Below, one piece after another: positions 50,438-59,694 of a DNA stretch of 64,000 nucleotides (position 1 is the first letter of the stretch; each line of letters starts with the position of its first letter). The notes beneath the pieces are model-generated. The model did no database searches. It was not told where the DNA came from and worked only from the letters and a program-made list of their open reading frames with translations. The translations under genes were made by a program, and so were the position numbers. Source of the DNA: Mycobacterium marinum (GTDB lineage Bacteria; Actinomycetota; Actinomycetes; Mycobacteriales; Mycobacteriaceae); contig NZ_CP024190.1 in assembly GCF_003391395.1 (NCBI RefSeq), positions 1,240,001 through 1,304,000 on the forward strand, in the 5' to 3' direction.

Positions 50438-51476
50438 ATCTGGATTTGCTCTCGGCGACCAGCCGGGGTTGGACGAGGTGGCTCGCACCGATCTGCTTCT
50501 CGATGCGCTCGCCGGCCGCGAACGGTTCAGCCTCAACGATCCCGACGATGACGCGCTGGCCGCCCTGATGGGCGAATGGCGCGACGACCTGCGCTGGCCG
50601 CCGGCCAGCGCGCTGGTGTCGCAGAATGAGGCCGTTGATGCGCTGATCCTGGGGCTTTCCGAACGCCGCCGGTCGCGCCGCGCCTGGGCAGCGATCGGCT
50701 CGGTTGCGGCGACATTGCTGGCATTGAGCGGGCTTGGCGCCGTGGTGGCCGACGCCCGTCCCGGCGACCTGCTCTATGGCCTGCACGCGATGCTGTTCAA
50801 CGAGCCGCGGGTCACTGAAGACCAGATCATGTTGTCCGCCAAGGCCGATCTCGCCAAGGCCGAGCAGATGATCGCGCAGGGGCAATGGGACCAAGCCGAG
50901 AGCCAGCTGGCCGAGGTCAGCAGCACCCTGCAGACCGTCAACGACGGCAGCCGCCGACAGTACCTGCTAAACGAGCTGAATCAGCTCAACACCAAGGTCG
51001 AAAAGCGCGATCCGAATGCGACTCTGCCAGCTGGCGGGCCGCCACAGTCCGGGCCCACCGGGGTGCTCGCACCGCAGGTTCCTCCGGGCAACTCGCTGAT
51101 ACCCCTGGCTCCGGAAACGGTGTCGCCCGTGCCGCCGAACGAATCGGGCGCGCCGGAATCGGCACCGGCGCCCAGTGCGTCGCCAACCACGACGGGGGCC
51201 AAGCCGTCGGCATCGGTACCGCCCGCGGGCGCGACCGCGACCAGTCCAGCACCCACGTCGGTCCCAACGCCGCCCGTTTCGGCGGTTGTCCCAGGCGAGA
51301 CGCCCGCCGACACGTCTGTGGTGGCGCCAGGCTCGCCGGCAACCGCCAGCGCTGCGGCACCTGGGCCGGCTAAGTCGGCAGCACCCGGCGACGCGACCAA
51401 CCCGGGAAGTCCGGTGGTTCAAACGTCCGGACAGCCAGAACCGGCGGAACCCGCACCAGCAGGCCCAGTTTCCTGA
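50430..51476 (+). CDS. rsdA: Anti-sigma-D factor RsdA
   Basis: About 348 residues from ATG 50430, overlapping the sigD stop. A cytosolic N-terminal anti-sigma domain (1-80) includes D-E-V-A-R-T-D-L-L-L-D-A-L-A-G and the acidic D-D-D-A-L-A-A-L-M-G-E-W-R-D-D-L-R-W; one membrane helix spans about 85-107; a short periplasmic domain with A-E-Q-M-I-A-Q-G-Q-W-D-Q-A leads to a long Pro/Ala/Thr/Ser tail. It holds SigD inactive until proteolysis. Open frame upstream of 50430 belongs to sigD in another frame. Confidence 0.93.
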   Translation: MPESGFALGDQPGLDEVARTDLLLDALAGRERFSLNDPDDDALAALMGEWRDDLRWPPASALVSQNEAVDALILGLSERRRSRRAWAAIGSVAATLLALSGLGAVVADARPGDLLYGLHAMLFNEPRVTEDQIMLSAKADLAKAEQMIAQGQWDQAESQLAEVSSTLQTVNDGSRRQYLLNELNQLNTKVEKRDPNATLPAGGPPQSGPTGVLAPQVPPGNSLIPLAPETVSPVPPNESGAPESAPAPSASPTTTGAKPSASVPPAGATATSPAPTSVPTPPVSAVVPGETPADTSVVAPGSPATASAAAPGPAKSAAPGDATNPGSPVVQTSGQPEPAEPAPAGPVS

Positions 51477-51536
51477 CGGGCTGGCGGGGGCGCTCAGTAG
51501 CGGATACGGCTCGCTTCCAGCCGTTGCAACACTCGC

Positions 51537-51950
51537 TCAGTGGCGGTGGTGGAACCCGTCCGCGTCGGATGTCGCTTCGTTGAGCGAGGCATCGGCGTAA
51601 CCGCGGCAGTAATCCCAGGTGACGTAAGCATCCGGCTCGGGGTCGTAGGCCGGCTCGTGTGGGCGGACGGTGCCGTCGATCAACAACTGCAGCAGGTTCG
51701 CGCGCAGCATGTCCCAGTCGTGATAGTGATCCTGTTGACACTCGTCGCAGCACACCACGAGTCCGCGGATTCCCTTGTGGGCCAACAACGCCTCGTAAAC
51801 CGCGAGATCGGCCAAATCGGCCTCCACCGCCATCCGCTCTTGCTGATCCAGCGGCTGGCCGGGTTCTACGGCTTCCAGGGCTGCCGACGGATCGCAGGGG
51901 TCGTCGGCAAAGGGATCGGGCGGCAAACCCGGCGGGAGGTGGTCGCGCAC
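51537..51950 (-). CDS. DUF5319 family protein (Rv3412 type)
   Basis: 137 residues, GTG start. An acidic, Pro/Asp-rich opening is followed by helices with L-A-D-L-A-V-Y-E-A-L-L, then V-V-C-C-D-E-C-Q-Q-D-H-Y-H-D-W, a C-x2-C/His cluster that could bind metal. The end is H-H-R-H. The family is conserved across actinomycetes without a known function. It converges with rsdA. Confidence 0.85.
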   Translation of the reverse strand: MRDHLPPGLPPDPFADDPCDPSAALEAVEPGQPLDQQERMAVEADLADLAVYEALLAHKGIRGLVVCCDECQQDHYHDWDMLRANLLQLLIDGTVRPHEPAYDPEPDAYVTWDYCRGYADASLNEATSDADGFHHRH

Positions 51951-52113
51951 CCCCCTAGCCTACGCAGGCAGGCAGCCATCGCGCCAGAAATTGCGTGGGC
52001 GCGCCTTGCGGTCTGTTTCGGACTCGCGCCACACCCCAAGCTGCGGCTCGGTCACAGTCTGGGAGCCGATAGGATGGGTCTTTCACTCCACCATGCGTAT
52101 GGAGGCCCCACCG

Positions 52114-53712
52114 ATGTCCCGTGGCATGTCCCACTTGGAAGACAGCTCCGACCTGGTCGACAGCCCCTACATGCGCGATGCCCGTGTTGGGGACCTGTCC
52201 GGCGACTCGGTGTCCACCGGCGGCGACGATCCGCACAAGGTGGCGATGCTCGGGCTGACTTTCGACGACGTCTTGCTACTGCCGGCCGCCTCGGACGTGG
52301 TGCCCAGCACCGCTGACACGTCCAGTCAGCTCACCAAGAAGATCCGGCTCAAGGTGCCGCTGGTCAGCTCGGCGATGGACACCGTCACCGAGTCCCGGAT
52401 GGCGATCGCGATGGCCCGGGCCGGCGGCATGGGGGTGCTGCACCGCAACCTGCCGGTGGCCGAGCAGGCCAGCCAGGTCGAGACGGTCAAGCGCTCGGAG
52501 GCGGGGATGGTCACCGATCCGGTGACCTGCCGGCCGGACAACACCCTGGCCCAGGTAGACGCGTTGTGTGCCCGGTTCCGCATTTCTGGCCTGCCGGTGG
52601 TCGACGACGCGGGTGCGCTGGTGGGCATCATCACCAACCGGGACATGCGCTTCGAGGTCGACCAGTCCAAGCAAGTCGCCGAGGTGATGACCAAGGCCCC
52701 GCTGATCACCGCGCAGGAGGGGGTCAGTGCGTCGGCGGCCCTGGGCCTGTTGCGCCGGCATAAAATCGAGAAACTGCCGGTCGTCGACGGAAGCGGCCGG
52801 TTGACCGGGCTGATCACGGTCAAAGACTTCGTCAAGACCGAGCAACATCCGCTGGCCACCAAGGACAGCGACGGCCGGCTGCTGGTGGGCGCGGCCGTCG
52901 GTGTCGGGGGCGACGCCTGGGTCCGCGCCATGATGCTGGTGGACGCCGGGGTCGACGTGCTGATCGTTGACACCGCGCACGCCCACAACAGGCTGGTGCT
53001 CGACATGGTCAGCAAACTCAAACTCGAAGTCGGTGAGCGGGTCGAAGTGGTCGGCGGCAATGTGGCCACCAGGTCGGCGGCCGCGGCCCTGGTCGACGCC
53101 GGCGCCGACGCGGTCAAGGTTGGCGTGGGCCCGGGGTCGATCTGCACCACCCGGGTGGTGGCCGGTGTCGGCGCCCCGCAAATCACCGCGATCCTGGAAG
53201 CGGTCGCGGTGTGCCGGCGGGCGGGCATCCCGGTGATCGCCGACGGTGGGCTTCAGTACTCCGGTGACATCGCCAAGGCGCTGGCCGCCGGTGCATCGAC
53301 GGCCATGCTGGGGTCACTGCTGGCCGGTACCGCCGAGGCGCCCGGTGAACTGATTTTCGTCAACGGCAAGCAATACAAGAGCTATCGCGGCATGGGTTCC
53401 CTCGGTGCCATGCAGGGCCGGGGCGGGGCGAAGTCCTACTCCAAGGACCGCTACTTCGCCGACGATGCCTTGAGCGAGGACAAGTTGGTACCCGAGGGAA
53501 TCGAGGGCCGGGTGCCGTTCCGCGGCCCGCTGGCCTCGGTGATCCACCAGTTGACCGGCGGTTTGCGCGCCGCGATGGGCTACACGGGCTCGCCCACCAT
53601 CGAGGTGCTGCAACAGGCGCAGTTTGTCCGCATCACGCCCGCTGGCCTCAAAGAGAGCCATCCGCACGACGTCGCCATGACCGTCGAAGCGCCCAACTAC
53701 TACGCACGCTGA
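52114..53712 (+). CDS. guaB2: Inosine-5'-monophosphate dehydrogenase GuaB2
   Basis: About 532 residues. ATG 52114 is preceded by GGAGG nine bases before; the frame is open further up but the family start is M-S-R-G-M-S. It oxidises IMP to XMP with NAD+, the rate-limiting step to GMP. The catalytic Cys is Cys344 in G-P-G-S-I-C-T-T-R. CBS pair at about 125-245 (P-V-T-C-R-P-D-N-T-L, G-I-I-T-N-R-D-M-R, L-I-T-V-K-D-F). The flap holds R-Y-F-A-D-D-A. It ends 9 bp before guaB3. Confidence 0.98.
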   Translation: MSRGMSHLEDSSDLVDSPYMRDARVGDLSGDSVSTGGDDPHKVAMLGLTFDDVLLLPAASDVVPSTADTSSQLTKKIRLKVPLVSSAMDTVTESRMAIAMARAGGMGVLHRNLPVAEQASQVETVKRSEAGMVTDPVTCRPDNTLAQVDALCARFRISGLPVVDDAGALVGIITNRDMRFEVDQSKQVAEVMTKAPLITAQEGVSASAALGLLRRHKIEKLPVVDGSGRLTGLITVKDFVKTEQHPLATKDSDGRLLVGAAVGVGGDAWVRAMMLVDAGVDVLIVDTAHAHNRLVLDMVSKLKLEVGERVEVVGGNVATRSAAAALVDAGADAVKVGVGPGSICTTRVVAGVGAPQITAILEAVAVCRRAGIPVIADGGLQYSGDIAKALAAGASTAMLGSLLAGTAEAPGELIFVNGKQYKSYRGMGSLGAMQGRGGAKSYSKDRYFADDALSEDKLVPEGIEGRVPFRGPLASVIHQLTGGLRAAMGYTGSPTIEVLQQAQFVRITPAGLKESHPHDVAMTVEAPNYYAR

Positions 53713-53721
53713 CGGCAGATG

Positions 53722-54849
53722 ATGGTTGAAATCGGCATGGGCCGCACTGCCCGTCGCACCTATGAACTCAGCGAGATCAGCATCGTCCCGTCGCGCCGGA
53801 CGCGCTCGTCCAAGGACGTCTCCACGGCCTGGCAGCTCGACGCATACCGGTTCGAAATTCCGGTGGTGGCCCACCCGACCGACGCCCTGGTGTCCCCGGA
53901 GTTCGCCATCGAGCTCGGCCGCCTGGGCGGGCTGGCGGTGCTCAACGGGGAAGGTCTGATCGGTCGGCATGCCGACGTCGCGGCCAAGATCACCCAGCTC
54001 GTCGAGGCCGCCAGCAAGGAACCCGAGCCGACGGCGGCGATCCGGCTGCTGCAGGAGCTGCACGCGGCACCGCTGGACCCCGGACTGCTGGGTGCGGCGG
54101 TGGCACGGATTCGCGAAGCCGGTGTGACCACCGCGGTGCGGGTCAGCCCGCAGAACGCTCAGGCGCTCACGCCGGTGCTGGTGCAGGCCGGTATCGACCT
54201 GCTGGTCATCCAGGGCACCATCGTCTCGGCCGAGCATGTTTCCAGCGATGGCGAACCGCTGAACCTGAAGACCTTCATTTCCGAGCTCGACATCCCGGTG
54301 GTCGCCGGTGGCGTCCTGGACCACCGCACGGCCCTGCACCTGATGCGCACCGGGGCCGCCGGGGTCATCGTCGGGTATGGGTCCACCGAGGGGATGACCA
54401 GCAGCGACGAGGTGCTCGGTATCAGTGTGCCGATGGCCACCGCGATCGCCGACGCCGCCGCCGCACGGCGCGAATACCTCGATGAGACCGGCGGCCGCTA
54501 CGTGCACGTGCTCGCCGATGGCGACATCCACACCTCCGGCGAGCTGGCCAAGGCAATCGCCTGTGGCGCCGATGCGGTGGTGCTGGGTACGCCGCTGGCG
54601 GAGTCCGCCGAGGCGCTCGGCGAGGGCTGGTTCTGGCCGGCCGCCGCCGCGCACCCGTCATTGCCGCGCGGGGCATTGCTGCAGATCGCAATGGGCGAGC
54701 GGCCGTCGCTGGAGCGGGTCCTCAATGGGCCGTCCGACGACCCGTTCGGCACCCTCAACCTGGTCGGCGGGTTGCGTCGATCGATGGCCAAGGCCGGTTA
54801 CTGCGATCTCAAAGAGTTCCAGAAGGTCGGTTTGGCAGTCGGCGGCTGA
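53722..54849 (+). CDS. guaB3: IMPDH-like protein GuaB3 (no catalytic Cys motif)
   Basis: 375 residues from ATG 53722; ATG 53719 adds one Met. TIM-barrel of the IMPDH/GMPR type without CBS domains. The loop that carries Cys in GuaB2 is replaced by L-V-I-Q-G-T-I-V-S-A-E-H, and there is no G-x-G-S-x-C-T; the only Cys are in A-C-G-A-D-A and Y-C-D-L. Phosphate-site residues remain (V-A-G-G-V-L-D, V-I-V-G-Y-G-S-T). Actinobacteria keep this gene behind guaB2. Its activity is unclear. Confidence 0.94.
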   Translation: MVEIGMGRTARRTYELSEISIVPSRRTRSSKDVSTAWQLDAYRFEIPVVAHPTDALVSPEFAIELGRLGGLAVLNGEGLIGRHADVAAKITQLVEAASKEPEPTAAIRLLQELHAAPLDPGLLGAAVARIREAGVTTAVRVSPQNAQALTPVLVQAGIDLLVIQGTIVSAEHVSSDGEPLNLKTFISELDIPVVAGGVLDHRTALHLMRTGAAGVIVGYGSTEGMTSSDEVLGISVPMATAIADAAAARREYLDETGGRYVHVLADGDIHTSGELAKAIACGADAVVLGTPLAESAEALGEGWFWPAAAAHPSLPRGALLQIAMGERPSLERVLNGPSDDPFGTLNLVGGLRRSMAKAGYCDLKEFQKVGLAVGG

Positions 54850-55064
54850 CGCCACCCACACCGGCTGGAGCGCCCGGACGCACTCGCCGATCGGTCTCGT
54901 CGCCGACGGTCCGCGCAAACCGCCAACATTGGGTTGGTATCCGAGTATGGTCCGCAGTTAGCGCAATGGGCTGCGGCTAGCAAACAAGCCCGTGCGTCGG
55001 GTACCGGTGGTGCCCAGCGAACGGGTCGGGCTCGACGGCTCGGTTCCGGGAAGGGACTGCTGAA

Positions 55065-56891
55065 ATGAACTTTCCGATGTTGCCCCCCGAGATCAATTCG
55101 GCGCGGATGTTTGCTGGTGCCGGGTCGGGGCCGATGTTGAGCGCGGCCATGGCCTGGGATGGGCTGGCGGTCGAGTTGGGATCGGCCGCCGAATCGTTTG
55201 GCTCGGTGACGTCGGGGTTGGTGGGTTCGTCGTGGCAAGGGGCGGCGGCAGCGGCGATGTCGGCCGCCGCCGCGCCCTATGTGAGCTGGCTCAATGCTGC
55301 GGCGGTGCGGGCTGGCGCGGCAGCGCTTCAGGCCAAAGAGGTGGTCGGCGCGTTTGAGGCCGCGCGGGCGGCCATGATCCACCCGTCGGCGGTTGCGGCG
55401 AATCGAAATGCGCTGGTGCAGCTGGTGCTGACGAACTTGTTCGGGCAGAACGCCCCGGCGATCGCGGCGGCCGAGGGCAGCTATGAGCAGATGTGGGCCG
55501 CCGACGTCGCCGCGATGCTGGGTTATCACGGCGGGGCATCCGCCGCGGCGTCGGGATTGGCGTCGTGGCAGCAGGCGCTGCAGGGGCTGGCCGGCCCGGC
55601 CGCGTCGGTCATCCCGGGCTTGAGCATTGGCAACACCGGCGTGGGAAACCTGAGCATCGGCAACATCGGCGACTTCAACCTGGGCGGTGGAAACACCGGC
55701 AACCTCAATCTGGGCGGCGGAAACACCGGAAATGCCAACCTGGGTAGCGGGAACAACGGCTTCTTCAACCTGGGTAGCGGTAACACCGGCAACACCAATT
55801 TCGGCAACGGTAACCGCGGGAATCTGAACTGGGGCAGCGGAAATCTAGGCAACGCAAACGTGGGCTTCGGAAACTTTCTCGGCCAGGGAAACTTCGGCTT
55901 CGGAAACCGCGTCGGCGATGCCAACCTGGGCAGCGGCAACCTTGGCAACGCCAACTTCGGCAACGGAAATCTTGGTGACACCAACCTGGGTAGCGGGAAC
56001 AACGGCTTTTCCAACGTGGGCTTTGGCAACCTCGGCAGCAACAATCTGGGCTTCGGGAACAACGGCGACAACAACATCGGCTTCGGCCTGACCGGAAACA
56101 ACCAGGTGGGCATCAACCTCGCCGGACTCAACGGCGGCATCGGAAACATCGGTTTGGGCAACTCCGGTGACAACAACGTGGGGTTCTTCAACTCGGGCAG
56201 CAACAACGTGGGTTTCTTCAACTCCGGGGATGGGAACTTCGGTTTCGCGAACGCGGGTGACACCAACACGGGCTTTTGGAATGCCGGCCGGGTCAACACC
56301 GGCTTCGGTAACGGGGGCAACTTCAACCTCGGGTTTGGTAATGGGGGTGCCGCCAACGTCGGCGTCGGCAACGGCGGTGGCGGCAACCTGGGCTTCGGCA
56401 ACTCGGGCACCGAGAACACCGGCAGCTTCAACTCCGGCGGCGACAATGGCCCCAACGGCGGAAACACCGGCAGCTTCAATTCCGGCTACGTGAACACCGG
56501 CTTTTTCAACTCCGGCTCCACCAATACGGGTCTGTTCAACGCGGGCAGCGTGAACACGGGCATCGGCAGTCCCGATACCCAACCGGGTTCGATCTCGGGT
56601 TTCGGTAACACCGGCGCGGGCGTCTCGGGCTTCAATAACTCGGGGGACGCCACCTCGGGCTTTATGAACGTCGCCACAACCTTCGGCTTTACCTCGGGAA
56701 TCAACAACGTGGGCGACTACCAGGTGGGCCTGTTCAACACGGGCTTTGGCAACGCGGGAATCGCCAACTCGGGCAACACCACCTTCGGCATCGCCAACTC
56801 GGGTGCGTTGAGTTCGGGCATCTCGAACTCGGGCACCAACAGCTCGGGCGGTTTCAACACCGGCGATGACCAGTCGGGTTTCTTCAACTAG
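55065..56891 (+). CDS. PPE-MPTR protein (third copy)
   Basis: 608 residues. Begins M-N-F-P-M-L-P-P-E-I-N-S-A-R-M-F; W-Q-G-A-A-A near residue 60, Y-E-Q-M-W-A-A-D near 142. From about residue 187 an MPTR array of N-x-G-x-G-N units runs almost to the end and finishes S-G-F-F-N. It lacks the Y-Y-D-T-A-A-G-Q module of copies A and B; nearest in type is the canonical MPTR family. It is inserted between guaB3 and choD, with 215 bp upstream. I do not recall a PPE between those genes in H37Rv. Confidence 0.94.
   Translation: MNFPMLPPEINSARMFAGAGSGPMLSAAMAWDGLAVELGSAAESFGSVTSGLVGSSWQGAAAAAMSAAAAPYVSWLNAAAVRAGAAALQAKEVVGAFEAARAAMIHPSAVAANRNALVQLVLTNLFGQNAPAIAAAEGSYEQMWAADVAAMLGYHGGASAAASGLASWQQALQGLAGPAASVIPGLSIGNTGVGNLSIGNIGDFNLGGGNTGNLNLGGGNTGNANLGSGNNGFFNLGSGNTGNTNFGNGNRGNLNWGSGNLGNANVGFGNFLGQGNFGFGNRVGDANLGSGNLGNANFGNGNLGDTNLGSGNNGFSNVGFGNLGSNNLGFGNNGDNNIGFGLTGNNQVGINLAGLNGGIGNIGLGNSGDNNVGFFNSGSNNVGFFNSGDGNFGFANAGDTNTGFWNAGRVNTGFGNGGNFNLGFGNGGAANVGVGNGGGGNLGFGNSGTENTGSFNSGGDNGPNGGNTGSFNSGYVNTGFFNSGSTNTGLFNAGSVNTGIGSPDTQPGSISGFGNTGAGVSGFNNSGDATSGFMNVATTFGFTSGINNVGDYQVGLFNTGFGNAGIANSGNTTFGIANSGALSSGISNSGTNSSGGFNTGDDQSGFFN
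55621..56888 (+). repeat. MPTR pentapeptide-coding repeat array, third PPE
   Basis: About 80 degenerate 15-bp units, typical word GGCAACACCGGC; codes N-T-G-x-G-N, N-L-G-S-G-N and N-S-G-F-F-N variants. The two reading frames of the opposite strand are open through most of it, which explains a long spurious antisense frame. Confidence 0.9.
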
Positions 56892-56979
56892 GCGCGGCCG
56901 CACCGGCGTGCGAATAGCGTGTAGTGAAGTATCGGGTGCCCCGTAGCGGATCGAATGTAAAGAAGGTCATACTGCAGCC

Positions 56980-58725
56980 ATGAAGCCGGATTACGACGTC
57001 TTGATTATCGGTTCGGGTTTCGGGGGCAGTGTGAGTGCGCTGCGCCTGACGGAGAAAGGCTACCGGGTCGGCGTGCTGGAGGCCGGCCGGCGCTTCAGTG
57101 ATGCCGAATTCGCCAAGACATCCTGGGATCTGCGCAAATTCCTGTGGGCGCCCAAGCTGGGTTGCTACGGCATCCAGCGCATCCACCCGCTGAAAAACGT
57201 GATGATCCTGGCCGGCGCGGGGGTGGGCGGCGGATCGCTGAACTATGCCAACACGCTCTACGTTCCGCCGGACCCATTCTTCAACGACCAGCAGTGGAAA
57301 CACATCACCGACTGGCGCGACGAGCTGATGCCGCACTACCAGCAGGCGCAGCGGATGCTGGGCGTGGTGAAAAACCCGACGTTCACCGACGCGGACCGCA
57401 TCGTCAAGGAAGTCGCCGACGAGATGGGATTCGGTGACACCTGGGTGCCCACCCCGGTCGGGGTGTTCTTCGGTCCCGACGGCACCAAGACGCCGGGCAA
57501 GACGGTGCCCGACCCCTACTTCGGCGGTGCCGGCCCCGCGCGAACCGGCTGCACCGAATGCGGCGAGTGCATGACCGGCTGTCGCCATGGCGCCAAGAAC
57601 ACCCTGGTGAAGAACTACCTTGGTCTGGCGGAATCGGCTGGTGCCGAGGTGATTCCGATGACCACGGTGAAGGGCTTCGAGCAGCGGCCGGACGGGCTGT
57701 GGGAGGTTCGGACGGTTCGCACCGGCAGTTGGGCACGACGGGACCGGCGTACCTTCACCGCCTCGTACCTGATCTTGGCCGCCGGCACCTGGGGGACCCA
57801 GCATCTGCTGTTCAAGATGCGCGACAAGGGCAAGTTGCCCAGGCTTTCCAAGCGGCTGGGCGTACTGACCCGAACCAACTCCGAATCCATCGTCGGCGCC
57901 GCGACGTTGAAGGTGAATCCGGACCTGGACCTGACCCACGGGGTGGCGATCACGTCGTCGATTCACCCGACGCCGGATACCCACGTCGAGCCGGTCCGCT
58001 ATGGCAAGGGCTCCAACGCGATGGGGTTGTTGCAGACGCTGATGACCGACGGTTCCGGTCCCAGCGGCACCGACGTGGCGCGTTGGCGCCAGCTGCTCGA
58101 CCAGGCCGGGGAGAGTCCGCGCAGGATGTTCCGGCTGATCAACCCCCGGCAGTGGAGCGAGCGCACGGTAATCGCGCTGGTCATGCAGCACCTGGACAAC
58201 TCGATCACGACGTTCACCAAGCGCGGCAAGTTGGGCATCCGCTGGTATTCCAGCAAGCAGGGGCACGGCGAACCGAACCCGACCTGGATCCCGGTCGGCA
58301 ACCAGGTGACCCGCCGCATTGCCGAGAAGATCGACGGGGTGGCCGGCGGTACCTGGGGTGAGTTGTTCAACATCCCGCTGACCGCGCACTTCCTGGGTGG
58401 TGCGGTGATCGGCGACAACCCCGACAGCGGGGTCATCGACCCGTATCACCGCGTCTACGGCTACCCGACGATGTTCGTGGTCGACGGTGCCGCGATCTCG
58501 GCGAACCTTGGTGTCAACCCCTCGCTGTCCATCACCGCACAAGCCGAGCGTGCCGCCTCGCTCTGGCCCAACAAGGGCCAAAACGATGAGCGGCCGCTGC
58601 AGGGCGACGGCTACAGTCGGCTGTCCCCGGTTCAGCCGGAACACCCGGTGGTGCCCGCCGACGCGCCCGGCGCGCTGCGCTGGCTGCCCATCGATCCGGT
58701 CAGCCGGGTCAGCAGCGCGGGCTGA
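56980..58725 (+). CDS. choD: GMC-type flavoprotein, cholesterol oxidase ChoD
   Basis: 581 residues. FAD-binding G-S-G-F-G-G-S (about 11-17) and the GMC pattern G-A-G-V-G-G-G-S-L-N-Y-A-N-T. A cluster C191-x2-C194-x2-C197-x3-C201 (C-T-E-C-G-E-C-M-T-G-C) resembles a ferredoxin 4Fe-4S motif, odd for a GMC oxidase. The C-terminal part has H-F-L-G-G-A-V-I-G-D and N-P-S-L-S-I-T-A-Q-A-E-R-A. Annotated as cholesterol oxidase by order with Rv3409c; in M. tuberculosis it is not the main cholesterol oxidising enzyme, so the substrate is open. ATG 56980 is 88 bp after the PPE stop. Confidence 0.92.
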   Translation: MKPDYDVLIIGSGFGGSVSALRLTEKGYRVGVLEAGRRFSDAEFAKTSWDLRKFLWAPKLGCYGIQRIHPLKNVMILAGAGVGGGSLNYANTLYVPPDPFFNDQQWKHITDWRDELMPHYQQAQRMLGVVKNPTFTDADRIVKEVADEMGFGDTWVPTPVGVFFGPDGTKTPGKTVPDPYFGGAGPARTGCTECGECMTGCRHGAKNTLVKNYLGLAESAGAEVIPMTTVKGFEQRPDGLWEVRTVRTGSWARRDRRTFTASYLILAAGTWGTQHLLFKMRDKGKLPRLSKRLGVLTRTNSESIVGAATLKVNPDLDLTHGVAITSSIHPTPDTHVEPVRYGKGSNAMGLLQTLMTDGSGPSGTDVARWRQLLDQAGESPRRMFRLINPRQWSERTVIALVMQHLDNSITTFTKRGKLGIRWYSSKQGHGEPNPTWIPVGNQVTRRIAEKIDGVAGGTWGELFNIPLTAHFLGGAVIGDNPDSGVIDPYHRVYGYPTMFVVDGAAISANLGVNPSLSITAQAERAASLWPNKGQNDERPLQGDGYSRLSPVQPEHPVVPADAPGALRWLPIDPVSRVSSAG

Positions 58726-58746
58726 CGCCGGGCGGCGCGCAGGCGG

Positions 58747-59643
58747 CTAGCCGGCCAGCGCCAGCGGTGCTCCGCTGATCACTCGGCTGCGCTGCCCGTG
58801 CACGTCGACCGGAACGTCGCCCATCAGCGTCACCCGGTGCAACAGCCGATGCTGGTCGTCGTAGTCGTCGATGGCCCGATGCTGGGTTGCCCGGTTATCC
58901 CAGATGGCCACGTCACCTGATTCCCAATTCCAGCGGATGGTGTTCTCTGGCGAGGTGATTCGCCGTTGCAGCAGTTCGAACAGCGCGCTCGATTCCTGGC
59001 TGTCCAGACCGACGAAACCGCGGACGAAGTCGCCGGCCAACAGCGTGCGTTCGCCCGTTTCGGGGTGCACCCGCACCACCGGATGTTCGGTGCGGAAATC
59101 GGGTTTCTGGAATGCCTGCCGGAACGCCTGTTGGGTGTCGGTCAATGCCTGGACCGCCTCGTTGGCCACGTAGTCGTAGCGGTTGGTGTGCAGTGCCCAC
59201 AGGTTCTCCACGAGGCACTTGAGCGGTTCGGGTAGTTCGGCGTAGGCCGTCGCGGTGTTCGCCCACAGGGTCGACCCGCCGTAGTTGGGCAGAGTGACCG
59301 CGCGCAGGATCGAGGCCGCCGGATAGTTCGCGGCGAAGGTGACGTCGGTGTGCCAGCGGTTGGCCTTGCCCCACTCGGAGTTGATCGGCGTGATGATCGG
59401 CGCATCGGGCAGCGCGGCTGCCGCGGCCGGGTGGCCGATCGGAGTGCCCAACAACCCGGCGAACTGGAGTTGTTGCTGGTCATCGAGGTGGTGTTGGTTG
59501 CGGAAGAAGATCACCTTGTGCTCGAGCAGTGCCGCGCGGATCTGGTCGACGGCGGCCGCGTCGAGATCGGCTCCGAGGCTGACCCCATCGACTTGGGCGC
59601 CTATCCGGCTGCCGAGCTTCTTGACTGTTACCGGGTCTGTCAT
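58747..59643 (-). CDS. Fe(II)/2-oxoglutarate-dependent dioxygenase (Rv3406 / TauD type, alkyl-sulfatase)
   Basis: 298 residues. Iron facial triad His98-x-Asp100 (R-W-H-T-D-V-T-F) and His255 (R-A-T-Q-H-R-A-I-D-D-Y); 2-oxoglutarate contacts in H-R-x3-H-R. AAGGA six bases before ATG 59643. The M. tuberculosis homologue Rv3406 cleaves alkyl sulfate esters and can inactivate carboxyquinoxaline DprE1 inhibitors; loss of its TetR repressor raises its level. Here the divergent TetR gene and shared palindromic sites give the same control. In this genome no vapBC gene pair lies between it and choD. Confidence 0.94.
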   Translation of the reverse strand: MTDPVTVKKLGSRIGAQVDGVSLGADLDAAAVDQIRAALLEHKVIFFRNQHHLDDQQQLQFAGLLGTPIGHPAAAAALPDAPIITPINSEWGKANRWHTDVTFAANYPAASILRAVTLPNYGGSTLWANTATAYAELPEPLKCLVENLWALHTNRYDYVANEAVQALTDTQQAFRQAFQKPDFRTEHPVVRVHPETGERTLLAGDFVRGFVGLDSQESSALFELLQRRITSPENTIRWNWESGDVAIWDNRATQHRAIDDYDDQHRLLHRVTLMGDVPVDVHGQRSRVISGAPLALAG

Positions 59644-59668
59644 TGCTGTTCCTTAAGCAAACGTAGGG

Positions 59669-59686
59669 TGTAGTCAATTGACTACA
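59669..59686. promoter_or_regulatory. Palindromic operator 1 between dioxygenase and TetR genes
   Basis: TGTAGTCAATTGACTACA, an 18-bp perfect palindrome, TGTAGTC-N4-GACTACA. It lies 26 bp from the dioxygenase start and is centred 26 bp from operator 2. Probably the binding site of the adjacent TetR protein. Confidence 0.9.
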
Positions 59687-59694
59687 TCGGCTAG

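Noticed and set aside
55845..56903. 352-codon open frame antisense to the third PPE-MPTR gene
   Set aside because: Periodic 15-bp repeats with GC-rich third positions leave the opposite strand open. The product is Val/Ala low-complexity with no family match; the sense frame has a clear PPE domain.
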